A stretch of 64,000 nt of DNA, from contig CM030936.1 in NCBI GenBank assembly GCA_018136815.1, positions 5,727,685-5,791,684 on the forward strand, in the 5' to 3' direction. The stretch's first letter is position 1; every line of letters begins with the position of its first letter. The notes beneath the pieces are model-generated. The model was not told the DNA's origin. It saw only the letters and a program-made list of their open reading frames with translations, and ran no database searches. Of this stretch, positions 20,314 to 30,855 are shown one piece after another. This DNA is from Isochrysis galbana (Eukaryota > Haptophyta > Isochrysidales > Isochrysidaceae). Made by a program: the position numbers and the translations under genes.

Positions 20314-21848
20314 TGTCGGCCATGCCTTGACAGGTGCCATCCTCTTTGCCATTAGCCGGGGGCTAACAGTACTGCGACGACGTGGTCGCGAGCAGGTCGC
20401 GAGGACTTTATCCACGATGATGATGAATGCACTTGGGGGAATTGGGGACTAGCTTGTTGTTTGGGTACGGCAATGCACCATTTGCGCGTTTGTACAAGCC
20501 CCGCCTCGCCCCACCACTCGGGATCCTGGCTTTTTGTTCTTCAAACGTTCAAGCATGACCGCTGAAGTGTGAAGCTTGGCCCATCGCGCTCTTTGCCCTG
20601 TGTGTGGACAAAGCACTCGGTACCGCGCTGAAACAGAGCCTAGCTTACACTCAGGTAAACAATCTATCAGGCCACCCATTTGTAGCATGAGACATGAGAC
20701 CGGACTGACCATATTTAAAAATTCTTGAAGATGCCGGCAAACGCTACTAGCCATTCGCTAAGCTGCGACAAACGACTAATGAACTATACCCACCCTTAAG
20801 ACAACAGTAGCCAACGTCCAACGTGCTTGCCCCATACTCATTCCCATTCTCCCCCCCCCCCCCCTGTTCTTGTTTGTTCGGTTTCGGGGGGCGGCCTTCA
20901 TCAGGCTTCCGGACCATATATCTAAGCCCTTTACCCCCTATTCCTATCCCCCTAGTAGTGCATGCATGGGCGGAGGAGTGGCCAGATAGTGGGGGGATAG
21001 GTCGATAGGTCCGAGGTCCGAGGTCCAAGGTCCAAGGGTCAAGGGTTTGTTTGTTTGGGGTCGTAGAAAACGCGGGCGTGAAAGTCTTTGAAAGTAGTGG
21101 GCGAGTGAGTATAGCTGGGTGACTAGAGCCGCGTGCGCGACGTGAATGTTAAGAAGATTTTAGAATACGGATACGGATACGGAATACCCATTACAGATTA
21201 TAGCCAGTGCCCTTTCAAACAAAGGCCCTTTCTTTGTCCTTTGTTCTTTGCACCACCAGCTAGTGATAGTGACCGTCCAGGCTAGAACCCCAACCCCACC
21301 TCGCACCCCGCCCCGCCCCGTCCATTCACCATTCAGTGCCACAACGGCAGTACGCTTCACTCTCTACTCGTGCTCGCACTCGATCGATGTCGATGTGGGA
21401 TGAAGAAGTGTGAAGTCGAGCAACGGCGAATCATAATTAATAAGCGAATGAGAGCCCGCCAACTCCAAGTCATACTTCTTCGGTACAAGTAGTATATTGA
21501 CTAATAATAATATAGTAATTGCAGGCTACAGGGTACAGCGGTACAGCGTCAGGATAGGTCCATCCACCACCCCCCGCGGCACTAGAGCACTTTTTTTAGT
21601 GGTGCAGCAGGACAATAGACAACCGACAACAAGAGGATGGATGGCCTGAGCCTGAGCCGCTCGCGCTACCTGTAAGCTTTACTGTTTTCCTGTTTTCTTT
21701 TGGGGTCGGGGTCGGTCGCAAGTAGAGAACTCTTCTTTACTTTGGAGTAGAGCACTGGTGGAGTGATATTTTATGGAATTCTCTCGACGGAAAGAGAATC
21801 TCGCGGCGGCAACGGCGCGTGAATCCCTCCCTCCTTCTCTCTCCCCCC
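20314..21848. other. non-coding spacer
   Basis: No supported gene. Contents: the esterase 3' flank; a C-run near 20851-20865; a short tandem (G/A)GGTCC repeat at 21010-21042; GGATACGGATACGGA at 21166; and AT-rich stretches around 21440-21520. The 3' end is presumably the promoter of the FAD oxidoreductase. Confidence 0.45.
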
Positions 21849-22023
<175 letters not shown>

Positions 22024-22111
22024 ACCCCTCTCTCTTCCTCTCTCTCCTCCCCCGCCCGCTCGCCCTCTCCCCTCTCCCCCTTCCCACTCCCCCCCTCTTC
22101 CCCTCTCTCAC

Positions 22112-23917
22112 ATGGGAGGGTGCCACTTGCTCTCGCTCTTGGTGATGACGTGGGGGGCAGCGGCGAAGCGTGTGGTAGTGGTGGGCGGCGGCTGGGGTGG
22201 CCTCTCCGCCGCGCATGCCCTCTCCAAGTCGCCTGACGTCAGCTCGATCACAGTGGTCGACGCGGCAGCACGTGTGGGCGGCCTTGTCTCTGACGCTTTC
22301 CTCACTCCTGGTGGCCGGCGAGCCGAGGCGGGACAGCACGGTTTCTGGGATGAGTATGCCAACATCTTCCGCCTGCTTGACGAGCTCGACATCACTGATG
22401 ATGCGCTCACCGGCTACGCAGAACAGGGGCAGTACTCACCCGCTGGACTCGAGGCCGTTTGGCCGGTATACCGAGACAGTAACCGGCTTCCCACCGGCCT
22501 GGCACAAGCTCTTTACACGCGCTTTCTCAAGCTGGGGCCGCAGCACCTCGCGACGGCCGCTGGCCTGCTCGCCGCCTTTGCTGAGTTCGACGATTCCGAG
22601 GAGGCGCGACAGAAGTATGACGCCATTTCCTTCCGCGATTTGTGCCAGAAGCTTGGTGTTAGCAAGAAGCTGTACGACGAAGCGTTTGAGCCAATGGTCT
22701 TGACGGGCCTGTTCGCTCCCGGCGAGCAGTGCTCCGCTGCTGCTGCGCTCGGAATGGCCTACTTCTTTGTCCTCAAGCACCAGAACTCCTTCGATGTGCG
22801 GTGGTGCCGAGGGAACATCGGCGAGAAGATATTCTCGCCATGGTGTGACGCGATGCGCGAAAGGGGAGTTGACTTTGTGCTTTCGACGCGTGCTGTTGGA
22901 TTCGAAGAGAACCCGTCGACTGGGGCTCTGAGCGGCGTGAGATGTAAGCGTCTGGGCCAAATGAACTCGGCGAATGGGCTCACAGACGTCGATGAAATGT
23001 CGGGTGAGTTCCTTCTCGAGGCCGATGCAGTGATCTTTGCTCTAGGTGCTCCAGCTCTTGCTTCACTCGTGCGGGGCTCGTCCACCCTGTCGCGTTATAC
23101 CGAGTTCCGTAAGTTTTGCGACTTGCGCGGCACTGGGGTCCTCGCCACACGCCTTTTCTTGGACAGGCCATTGAAGAGCCCGTACTCTGCGAATGCATGC
23201 TGGGGTTTTGACAAGGGAGTGGGCATGACCTTTTTCGACCTGACTACGCTCCACTCGCCGGCCCTTGACTCAGAGCCGGGTTCGGTCTTTGAGGTGAGCC
23301 GCCCTTGCTAGATGACGAGGGAGAAGCACACACGTGTATGCACACGATTGGCACAAGGGGCCACTCGAAGGGGACTCATTGCGAATCGCACACATGCCGT
23401 GCCGCGGCCTTTCGCTTGTGACTTGCAATCCTTCGATAGCTGTTCCCTGCCGTTTCAGGTTGACTACTACCATGCAGCATCTCTCATTTGTCTTTCAGAC
23501 GAGAAGATCGTGGCGAAGGCCAAGGCCGATCTCGACACCATGCTAGGTGATGAGTCGCGCCTTGCAAAGGTCGTAGATGCGGCTGTGGTACGCCTGCCGA
23601 ACGCAGTCAACTGGTACTTTCCAGGCAGCTATGACAAGCTCCCAACAGTCAGATCGTCCGATATACCGAATGTCTTTTTTGCCGGAGACCTCGTCCGTTC
23701 GCGCCACGGCTCCTGGTCGCAAGAGAAGGCATATGTCACCGGGATCGAAGCGGCTAATGCCGTGCTCGGGCAACCCCTAGAAGCGCGGATAGTGCCATTG
23801 CAGCCCGATGAACCTCATGTCATCGCCGGCCGTGCCGCCTCCAAGGCAGTACGCACGGCACTTGGCGGTGGAGACCCTTCCCGAGGCCCATCACTAGTAG
23901 ATTTCCTGTGGCGTTGA
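22112..23917 (+). CDS. FAD-dependent amine-oxidase/phytoene-desaturase-like oxidoreductase
   Basis: A 546-residue flavoprotein. The N-terminus has a short hydrophobic leader (MGGCHLLSLLVMTWG) and then the dinucleotide-binding motif VVVVGGGWGGLSAAHAL, with the acidic end of the second strand at VVDAAARVGGL. The FAD-contact segment AGQHGFWDEYANIFRLLDEL and the C-terminal FAD motif IPNVFFAGDLVRSRHGSW place it in the amine-oxidase/carotenoid-desaturase superfamily. Exon 1 is 22112-23293 and exon 2 is 23459-23917; the intron is GT-AG, 165 nt, with an in-frame stop. The first exon frame is open further upstream through the CT tract, but 22112 is the only sensible ATG. The substrate (carotenoid, sterol or amine) cannot be decided; a plastid location is possible but not shown. 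Confidence 0.8.
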
Positions 23918-25163
23918 AGTGACTACCTGATCCAAGGCATGAGCGAGCAGGCGGGCGCGCCCTCTTTTGAAAAGGCCGGCGCGCCCTCCTATTATTTTTT
24001 AAAGGCCGGCGCCCTTCTGTTGTCCCATATCTGACGACTTTCTTAGGGGTTGAATCAACTACTTCCTGGAGACGGACGTACAGTGCACCACAAATTTGTT
24101 GATTTGCCCCCCCCCGCCACCCCCTCACGCGGAAGGTGGTCAGAGCTTTCACCAGTTCCTCCCATATCGAAAATACCGCGAAGGAGGAGAAGCCCAAAGG
24201 AGGGCGCGCCCCCCATGATGCGCACGGTGCCGATGCGACGTGCGACGCTCCGATGTCGGCAGCGCGCGGCGCCTAGGGCGACGCCCGATTCGACGCCGAT
24301 CGGGACTCGAGGCCGACCGGCGCATCGCGCGAGGGGGCGCGCACCCGCTGCGTGCTCGGCGGCGTCGCGCGAGGGCGCGCCACCTCACGGCGCCTCGGAC
24401 AGCCGCTCAAGGCGACTTGCATAGCGGCCCCGCACATGTCACTCAGCGCAGTATGTGCATACTCCCGTGGCGTGCGCTAGATATGCAATATACGAGGGGG
24501 GTTAGCGCGTCGCTCGCCCCCGGACGGTGGAGGCGTGGCTACGAGCGCTACCAAAAGTGGCTCGCTCGCCTCTCACGCCCGCGCGTGTGGGGTGAATATT
24601 CTAACGTTTTTTTTGGCTTCACTCCCCAAGAAGCTGAAATCTAATCTCTGATGTGACATGACCATGAATATGGAGTGCGACGCGCGTCCTCTATCCTCTA
24701 TGCACATCATCGAGTAGTCTGCCAGCCGTCCGCGGGCCAAAAAAATCCAACCGTTCGACTTGGTAACCACATTGGCTCCGCCGAAGGCTCAATCTTGCAG
24801 CGCATGCTCAAAACAATGCCTATACCCTCCCGATGCCCCCCCCGACAGAAATTCGATGCAGGGGCTGCGCAACGCGCTAGCGATACAGTTAACCGTAGTC
24901 GTTGCTGCAAATCGACGCTTCGGAAGGCCGCGCGCGGAGGCTCCTCGCCTCCACTACGCTCACCTTCGCTGGTGGGGGTCCCGAGCCTTCAATGTACAGC
25001 CGGTCGGATGCATAACTAACCTCAGCATTCACGAATGCAGGGACATGTGTTGCTTCCCATTGTCGACCGAGCCGTGCCTCTGGCGCATCCCACGCTTGCT
25101 TCCTTATCCTAGGCAGCCGTGCTAGTACACGGAGGCTTGCTCCTATTCAAGCGCCGCAGCCGC
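23918..25163. other. non-coding spacer with GC-rich repeats
   Basis: AAAGGCCGGCG(CGCCC) occurs twice, at about 23969-23985 and 24001-24012, with an additional GGGCGCGCCC variant at 23953. A very GC-rich block at 24190-24430 repeats TCGCGCGAGGG(C/G)GCGC. Open frames here look like composition artefacts. The right part is the 3' flank of the minus-strand kinase. Confidence 0.4.
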
Positions 25164-28100
25164 TCAGTGAATGAAGGAGAATCCTAAAAAGCGCGGGTCG
25201 GGACGAGGCGGCGGCAAAGGCTCGCCTCCTGCCTCATCGGAGTCTCCCGACGGCTCCGAGTCCTCGCTGGAGTACCCGGGAAGGTCCTCATCGATTTCAT
25301 CAGGCGGGAGCGCCTGTAGCAAGTCGCCCTGCGAGTTACGGAATGACCTATAGCAACCTTCTTCCGGCGGTATCCACGCAGTCTTGTAGCCGCGCTCCCG
25401 TACGCGTCGGAAGTCGAGCGGTGTGAAGAAAGAGTGCGCTTGTACGGCAAGAGTACCCTCCGGTCCTCGGCCAAGGCGAAGCGACGGGTCTCGTTGGAGG
25501 AGAGCATCGACTAGCGATGCAGCATCAGCGTCTAGCTTGATGCCGTTGGCGGGCACGGGTGGCAGGGGTGTGGCTTCGAGGATGTTGCGCTGCACAGCGG
25601 GAATGGTGCGCTCGTGGAAAGGAGTATGACCGGTAAGCAGCTCAAATAGAACAACTCCGAGCGCCCACCAGTCGACTGTCTTGTCATACGAGACTTTTTG
25701 GATCGCCTCTGGGGCAATGTATTCAGCCGTCCCGCAAAAAGAGGTTCCGGCCGGGGCCATCTTTGACAGTCCAAAGTCAGCTAACACCTGTGGTCGCAGA
25801 CGGTGGTGCGAAACAATAATCTTCCTCGCTGGAAAATGTCAAGACTAGCTCGAGAGACCGCAGGATGTGGGGGCGCACCGCAAATAGCTGTGATGCCCGG
25901 TTCAAAATGAACCAAGCCTTGAGTGCAAGGCCTTGATAGCTACTTGACTAGGGCCTGCGCACCGCGTGGCCTCGTACGTCTAGGAGGACGTTGCTCGGCT
26001 TGAGGTCGCGATATATAGAAGAGCAGTCATCATGGATGCATCCAAGCGCAATGCTAAGCTCAGAAATGTAGAGCCGAGCCTCGTCGGTTGGAAGACCGCC
26101 ATCGGAATCGACGAGCCGCGCCTACGATGGATGTGTGATGTGGCGGGTGGGATGGGGAGCGAAAAGTGGGAAGCGAGGGTCGGGGTGCGTTTGACGGCGG
26201 GTGCAGTGGATCGGGGAGCACAGGCACGTGATTGAAATACGGACGAGACCGCGAGGATGCTCTCCCATTCCGCAATGAAGAGTCTCGGCCCACAGCACGA
26301 GCGCAAAGACTCGCACCTGCAAATCGCCGCCCGGCAGGTAGTCGAGCACGAAGTGGAGATGTAAGTCGGAGGTGAAGGCGCAATGAAGTTTCACAATGAA
26401 GGGGTTACCATTGGTGTTGCGTAGTATGTCGCGCTCCGTCACGGTGGCTTCCACCTGCAAACGCAAGGAGCGGTGCGCGTGCGTGAGAGGAACGCTCGCT
26501 CGACTACGTGCACAATGTCCTCGAGACTTGCAACAAGCCTGCCGGATGGCACGACTGACCTGATACCTGGCGATGAGCATGCGTTTGTTGAGGGATTTCA
26601 TGGCGTAGTGACGGCCAGTCTCCTTTGACCGAGCGAGCGCAACATGCGCGAAAGACCCGCGTCCGAGCACCCTCTCTATCTGAAAGTAGTCGATGCTGAG
26701 GCGCTCATTACCCTTCCGGAAAGCCGCGAATTCGCTACTTTCCGGCGAAAGACTGTTGCAGGCGGCAACGAGTTCGCTCATCTCAGCGAGTGCAGAGGCT
26801 GTGCGATCCATTCCTGATGTCAGTCCGTGGGCCGCATCCTCGTCATCCGCTGCCTCCTTATCCTCAGCTAACCCAGACTCATTCTCTAGGAGATGCACCT
26901 TCTTTGATGGCAGCGCGGGAAGCACTCCCTCATCGATCATCACAGAAACTTCAACCTCTGCTGACTGTACAGTATCGGCTGGATCATGGCTCTCCGATAC
27001 GTTTTCCACGGGCTGTTCGTTCTCCACCGCCTTTTCGGGCTCCGCGGCCTGCTTGGGCTCTGCCAGCGCATCGGGTTTTGCAAACCCTTCGGGCTTTACG
27101 AGCTGCTCGGGCTTGACCAGCTGCTCGGGCTCGACCGGCTGCTCGGGCTCGACCGGCTGCTCGGGCTCGAGCGAGTGCTGGAACTCCGTCGGCTGCTGGG
27201 AATTCGTCGGCTGCTGAGACTGCATCAACATGGCATCCTGGTCCTAGGTTGATGCAACACGGAAGAGGAAGGTGAGCGCCCCTTGTGCGAACGGTGGCTA
27301 TTCGACCTGATCTATTTCTGGGCTAGACAGGGCACGCTCCACCTGCATGGATGCCGACACGTTCGTGGCGGCTGTCCGAGCACTGGAAGCACCTTGCGGC
27401 TGAGAGACATCAGCATCGGACTCGCCCGACGCCTCCTCCTCTCCTTCATGGTCAGAGTGGGTTTGGTCGTGCGTGGCGTGCGCCACATGCGGAGGGTGGT
27501 CTTCCTTTTGCATTAGTTGAGGCTGCATCGCGATCTTGTCCATCGCACTGGCTACCGGATGTCCGACCTCTACGGCTGGCGCAGATCCAAGGGCGAGCTC
27601 CTGCTCCGCGACTTCAATCGTAGCCTTGATCTGTTCTACCGGATCGCCTGCCGCAATAGGAGCGGGACCGGAGCCGCCTGCGCTCGGAAGCTGGATCTCC
27701 CGCGGGGATTCGCCAGTCTTGTCAGCATTGCTCTCTGACTTCCCATCCGTTTCTGCAGCATCTGCCTCAGTCGGGTGTGTGCAGTTGTGTGAGGCAAGCC
27801 ATTGTTCGGCATGGGGCGCTTCCTTCTCGGCACTTTCGGTCTCCAGGATCCCATCGCTAGTGCGGCGACGCGATGTAGACCTGTCCTGGCGTAGGCTGGC
27901 CGGATCCAACTCAAAGGAATCTCCCCAACTTCGCGTCTCTGCGGGGGCCTGTGGCTGCTCATCAAGATCCAAAAGGGAGGCCTGCCGCTGCCTCAGATCA
28001 AGAGGCGATTCTGGTTCGCCATCGATGAGCGATGCAGAGACGCCGTTCACGCGTAGGCGCGAGAGAGCGGTTGGCAGGCGTGTAGGCACGGATGGCGTTG

Positions 28101-28716
28101 CTGCTGGATCGGGCTTGGTCCCAAAAGGTGAGCCCTCCGGCGTGATCGCGACCGAGTCGAACCCCGACCCCTTGGTGAAGGATGAGAGCCCCATAGTAAA
28201 TGAGGAGAGCGAGGCGTCGAGGCCGAGCGCGGCGTCGATGGCGTTCGTGAGCGTGCGCAGCTGCACAGAGGTCTCAGCAGAAATCAAGATGTCTGAGGGA
28301 GTGGCCTTAATGAGCACTGCGTTCGGCCGGCAGCGCAGCTCGCGCCAGCCCTCGACGCGCACCGAGCCTTTCTTGCCGTATGGCTGCACCTTGCTCCCGG
28401 AGACTCCCCGGTAGTAAATCAGCTTCGTCCCCTTGAGCACCATGTAGCGCTTCTTCCACTTGCGCTTGAGGTGAGCGTACTTGCCATACCACCCGAGCCG
28501 GATTGCCTTGCTCCCGTTCTTGGGCGCGACGCGCTTAAGCTTTGAGGAGGGCCTGGCGTGATGGGGTGATGGCGTTCTTACGACCGAGGCATTTAGCTGC
28601 TGCGCCGACGCCCTGGTGTGCTGGGGAGAGGCTGTGGAGGAGCGGCCAGAGCGGAGAGAAAGAGGAGAAGATAGAGAGCTGGCGGCCGAGGAACGCACGA
28701 GGGCGAACCGGCCCAT
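25164..28716 (-). CDS. PH-domain AGC protein kinase, PKB/Akt-like architecture (reconstructed gene)
   Basis: Five exons: 28716-27343, 27243-26560, 26454-26317, 26121-25963 and 25787-25164 (about 992 residues). A PH domain lies near residues 70-175 (LGWYGKYAHLKRKWKKRYMV, KLIYYRG). A long disordered linker follows, with a KPEQ/EPEQPV repeat, then the kinase: glycine loop LGRGSFAHVAL, YAMK lysine, TERDIL glutamate, YRDLKPSN catalytic loop, LADFG, activation segment TSFCGTAEYIAPE, and AGC tail hydrophobic motif FLGFSF, the likely TORC2-type phosphosite. Such kinases act in phosphoinositide/growth signalling. The first intron (27342-27244, 99 nt) joins a PH ORF that otherwise stops at 27298 to a kinase ORF that otherwise starts at 27231; its acceptor follows a good pyrimidine tract and the join is in frame. 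The alternative is two genes 66 bp apart. The kinase call is certain; the fusion is likely. Confidence 0.8.
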
Positions 28717-29483
28717 CTTGGGCTTCGCTTCTGTGACCGTCGTCGTGCTTGTTGGTCGGCCTTCCGTCCTCTCCCTCGCCCGTGTCCGGGTGGGGGGGGG
28801 GGGGAGGGGGGCGAGGCGGGGGAGGAGAGCGAGCTCTCCTCGCGCCGAGGAGAAGAGAGGGGAGCAGCGTGCCACAGAGCCCGACGCCCCACGAGAAGAG
28901 AGGAGAAACAGCGGTTGGAGAATAGAAGGGACGCGAGAAGAGGAAGGGGGGGGGCGAGTGGGGTGTCCGGGGGGGGGGGAAGAGAGAGAGAGAGAGAGAC
29001 AGAGAGAGAGAGAGACGGGAGAGCTGCGAGTGAAGAGCCGCGCGGGGGGGGGGGGGCGCTCTCTCTCTGCAGAGCTGAGGGGGACGGGAGAGAGACCAGA
29101 GAGCAGCACGTGTTTCTATTACGTGAGACTGCCGCTAGATTGCTTGAATTCCGTGTGAGATGGGTACGATGGGTACTTGGCCGGTGCGTGAGCCTCTCTC
29201 TTCCTCACCTTGAGAGAAGGGAAGAGAGAGAGAGGGTAGGCGACCTCCGCTGCTGTTAGAGAAGAGAGAGAGAGACAGAGAGAGAGAGAGGGAGGGCGGG
29301 AGAGAGAGAGAGAGAAGCTGACCTCCCCTGCTGCTGTAGGAAAGGGGTGAGGGGGGCCGTTTCGGCCCTCTCTCTCGGCGCCCCCTTCCCCCCCCCCGTG
29401 GTGAACCCCCCCACCCCACTCTTCTCCTCTCGCCTTGTTCTTCGAAAGAATTATCCCCCTCCCCCTCTCCTCCTCCTCTCGAC

Positions 29484-29524
<41 letters not shown>

Positions 29525-29720
29525 GAGCGGCCGGAGGGAGGAAGGCGAGCGCCGCGCCGCGCGAAACGGAAGGTCCGGCACGCACCCTTCCCTCTCGGGC
29601 GCGCGCGCGCGGGGGGAGGGGGGGGGGGGGGGGGGGGGGGGAGACCACCACCACCAGCACCACCACCACCACCACCAGCACCAGCACCAGCACCAACCAC
29701 CCCAGGCTGCTGCTTGCGCC
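28717..29720. repeat. GA/CT microsatellites and poly-G block, 5' of the kinase
   Basis: On the kinase sense (minus) strand this is CT- and C-rich. (GA)n lies at 28980-29025 and 29228-29322, (CT)n at 29483-29522, G-runs at 28791-28803, 29048-29056 and 29611-29641, and a CCA/CCAGCA trinucleotide run at 29645-29697. It holds the 5' UTR and promoter of the kinase. Long open frames through it are low-complexity artefacts. Confidence 0.8.
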
Positions 29721-30855
29721 TTGAGTGCCCCCCAACGGACGCCGCTGCTCGGCCCTTCAGAGTGGAGCATCGAGCCGCTCCCCACCCCTTCCACCTTTCC
29801 GTCTGGAGTTTTGTGCAAGTACAAGGGACTCATAGTCCCCATGTGCCTGGGTGTACGCTTAACTAGGTGTCCTCTGTCCTCTGATCTCCCCGGTGCTTTA
29901 CCCTGGTGAGTCGCCCGACGTAAGTCAGTCCGCCCCACTGGGTTTTCCCTCATTGTAGCTTGCAACGAGCCTTAGCCGGAGATCATAAACCCCAGCTAGC
30001 CCGGTTACTCACCCTTTTTAACTAATATTTCCCACCTCCCTTGGGTGTCCAAGGATTCCGCAAGGTCCCCCCCTACCTGCCCCGCCAACCGCCTCCCCCG
30101 TCCGACCAACCCTCTCTCACCCCACGAAGGGCAATGGCGTCGGTGAGTCGGTGAGTGACCCCCCTCTCTTCCCCCGCTCGTGGCGGTCTATTTTGGATTT
30201 TGGGAGATTGAGGCGGGAGCTCACGGGAGGGAATCAGAGTGGTGAATGTGGGGCGCATCACTCTTAGAAACGCGGAGCTTCCGCGACGTCCGCTCGCGCG
30301 TGATCGGCCGAAGAATGGCCTGGAGATGGTGGCCATGCAGAGCGCAGAGCGCAGAGCCTAGCCGCGGCCCTCAGCAGGGGGCCCGAGGGAGAGGTGGGGA
30401 GCGGTGGCGCGCTCCATGGCAACATGGCAACCTACTATAAGGTCAGTTGGGAGTTACATCTTAAAGTGCTTTTTACTATTTATAGGCCATTGTGTTACAT
30501 TAGTATTTTATAAATAAACTATATTATTAAAGTTAAATTGGATAAAATGAAAAATCTCACATGGCACATGGCATGTGCACATGGTCCTCTTTATCACATG
30601 GCACATGGTCCTCTTTCGACGGAACGCGACCTTAGGCGGAGGTGTTGGTGTTGGTGGTGTGAGAAGCTGCAGCAACAACCGCAGCAGCAACAGTAGGAGC
30701 GATGCTGCGGTGCGCCCATCGTGATGGTGAGAAGTGCCCTTAGCCCTTAGCCTTCGCCCTTAGTGCCCGTAGCCCACAATGTAAATTGTATGTTTACGTA
30801 GTACTACTATGTACGAGCACCTCCGATCGGAGTCGCCGCTCGACATCGCGCGCCG
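29721..30855. other. non-coding spacer with dispersed repeats
   Basis: The stretch 29872-29960 matches, in reverse complement, 40509-40600: both contain ACAATGAGGGAAA and ACGT(C)GGGCGACTC, with 70-80% identity by eye. At 30560-30629 CACATGGCACATGG is repeated and ends in the motif CTTTCGACGGAACGCGA (30613-30629). No gene seen. The last 100 bp are presumably the promoter of the methyltransferase gene. Confidence 0.45.

Noticed and set aside
24050..24424. Arg-rich open frames in a GC block
   Set aside because: Composition-driven; frames are open on both strands and show no motif.
29119..29965. Long minus-strand frames rich in Gly/Trp/Cys and Arg
   Set aside because: Products of poly-G, CCA and GA repeats; no coherent protein.
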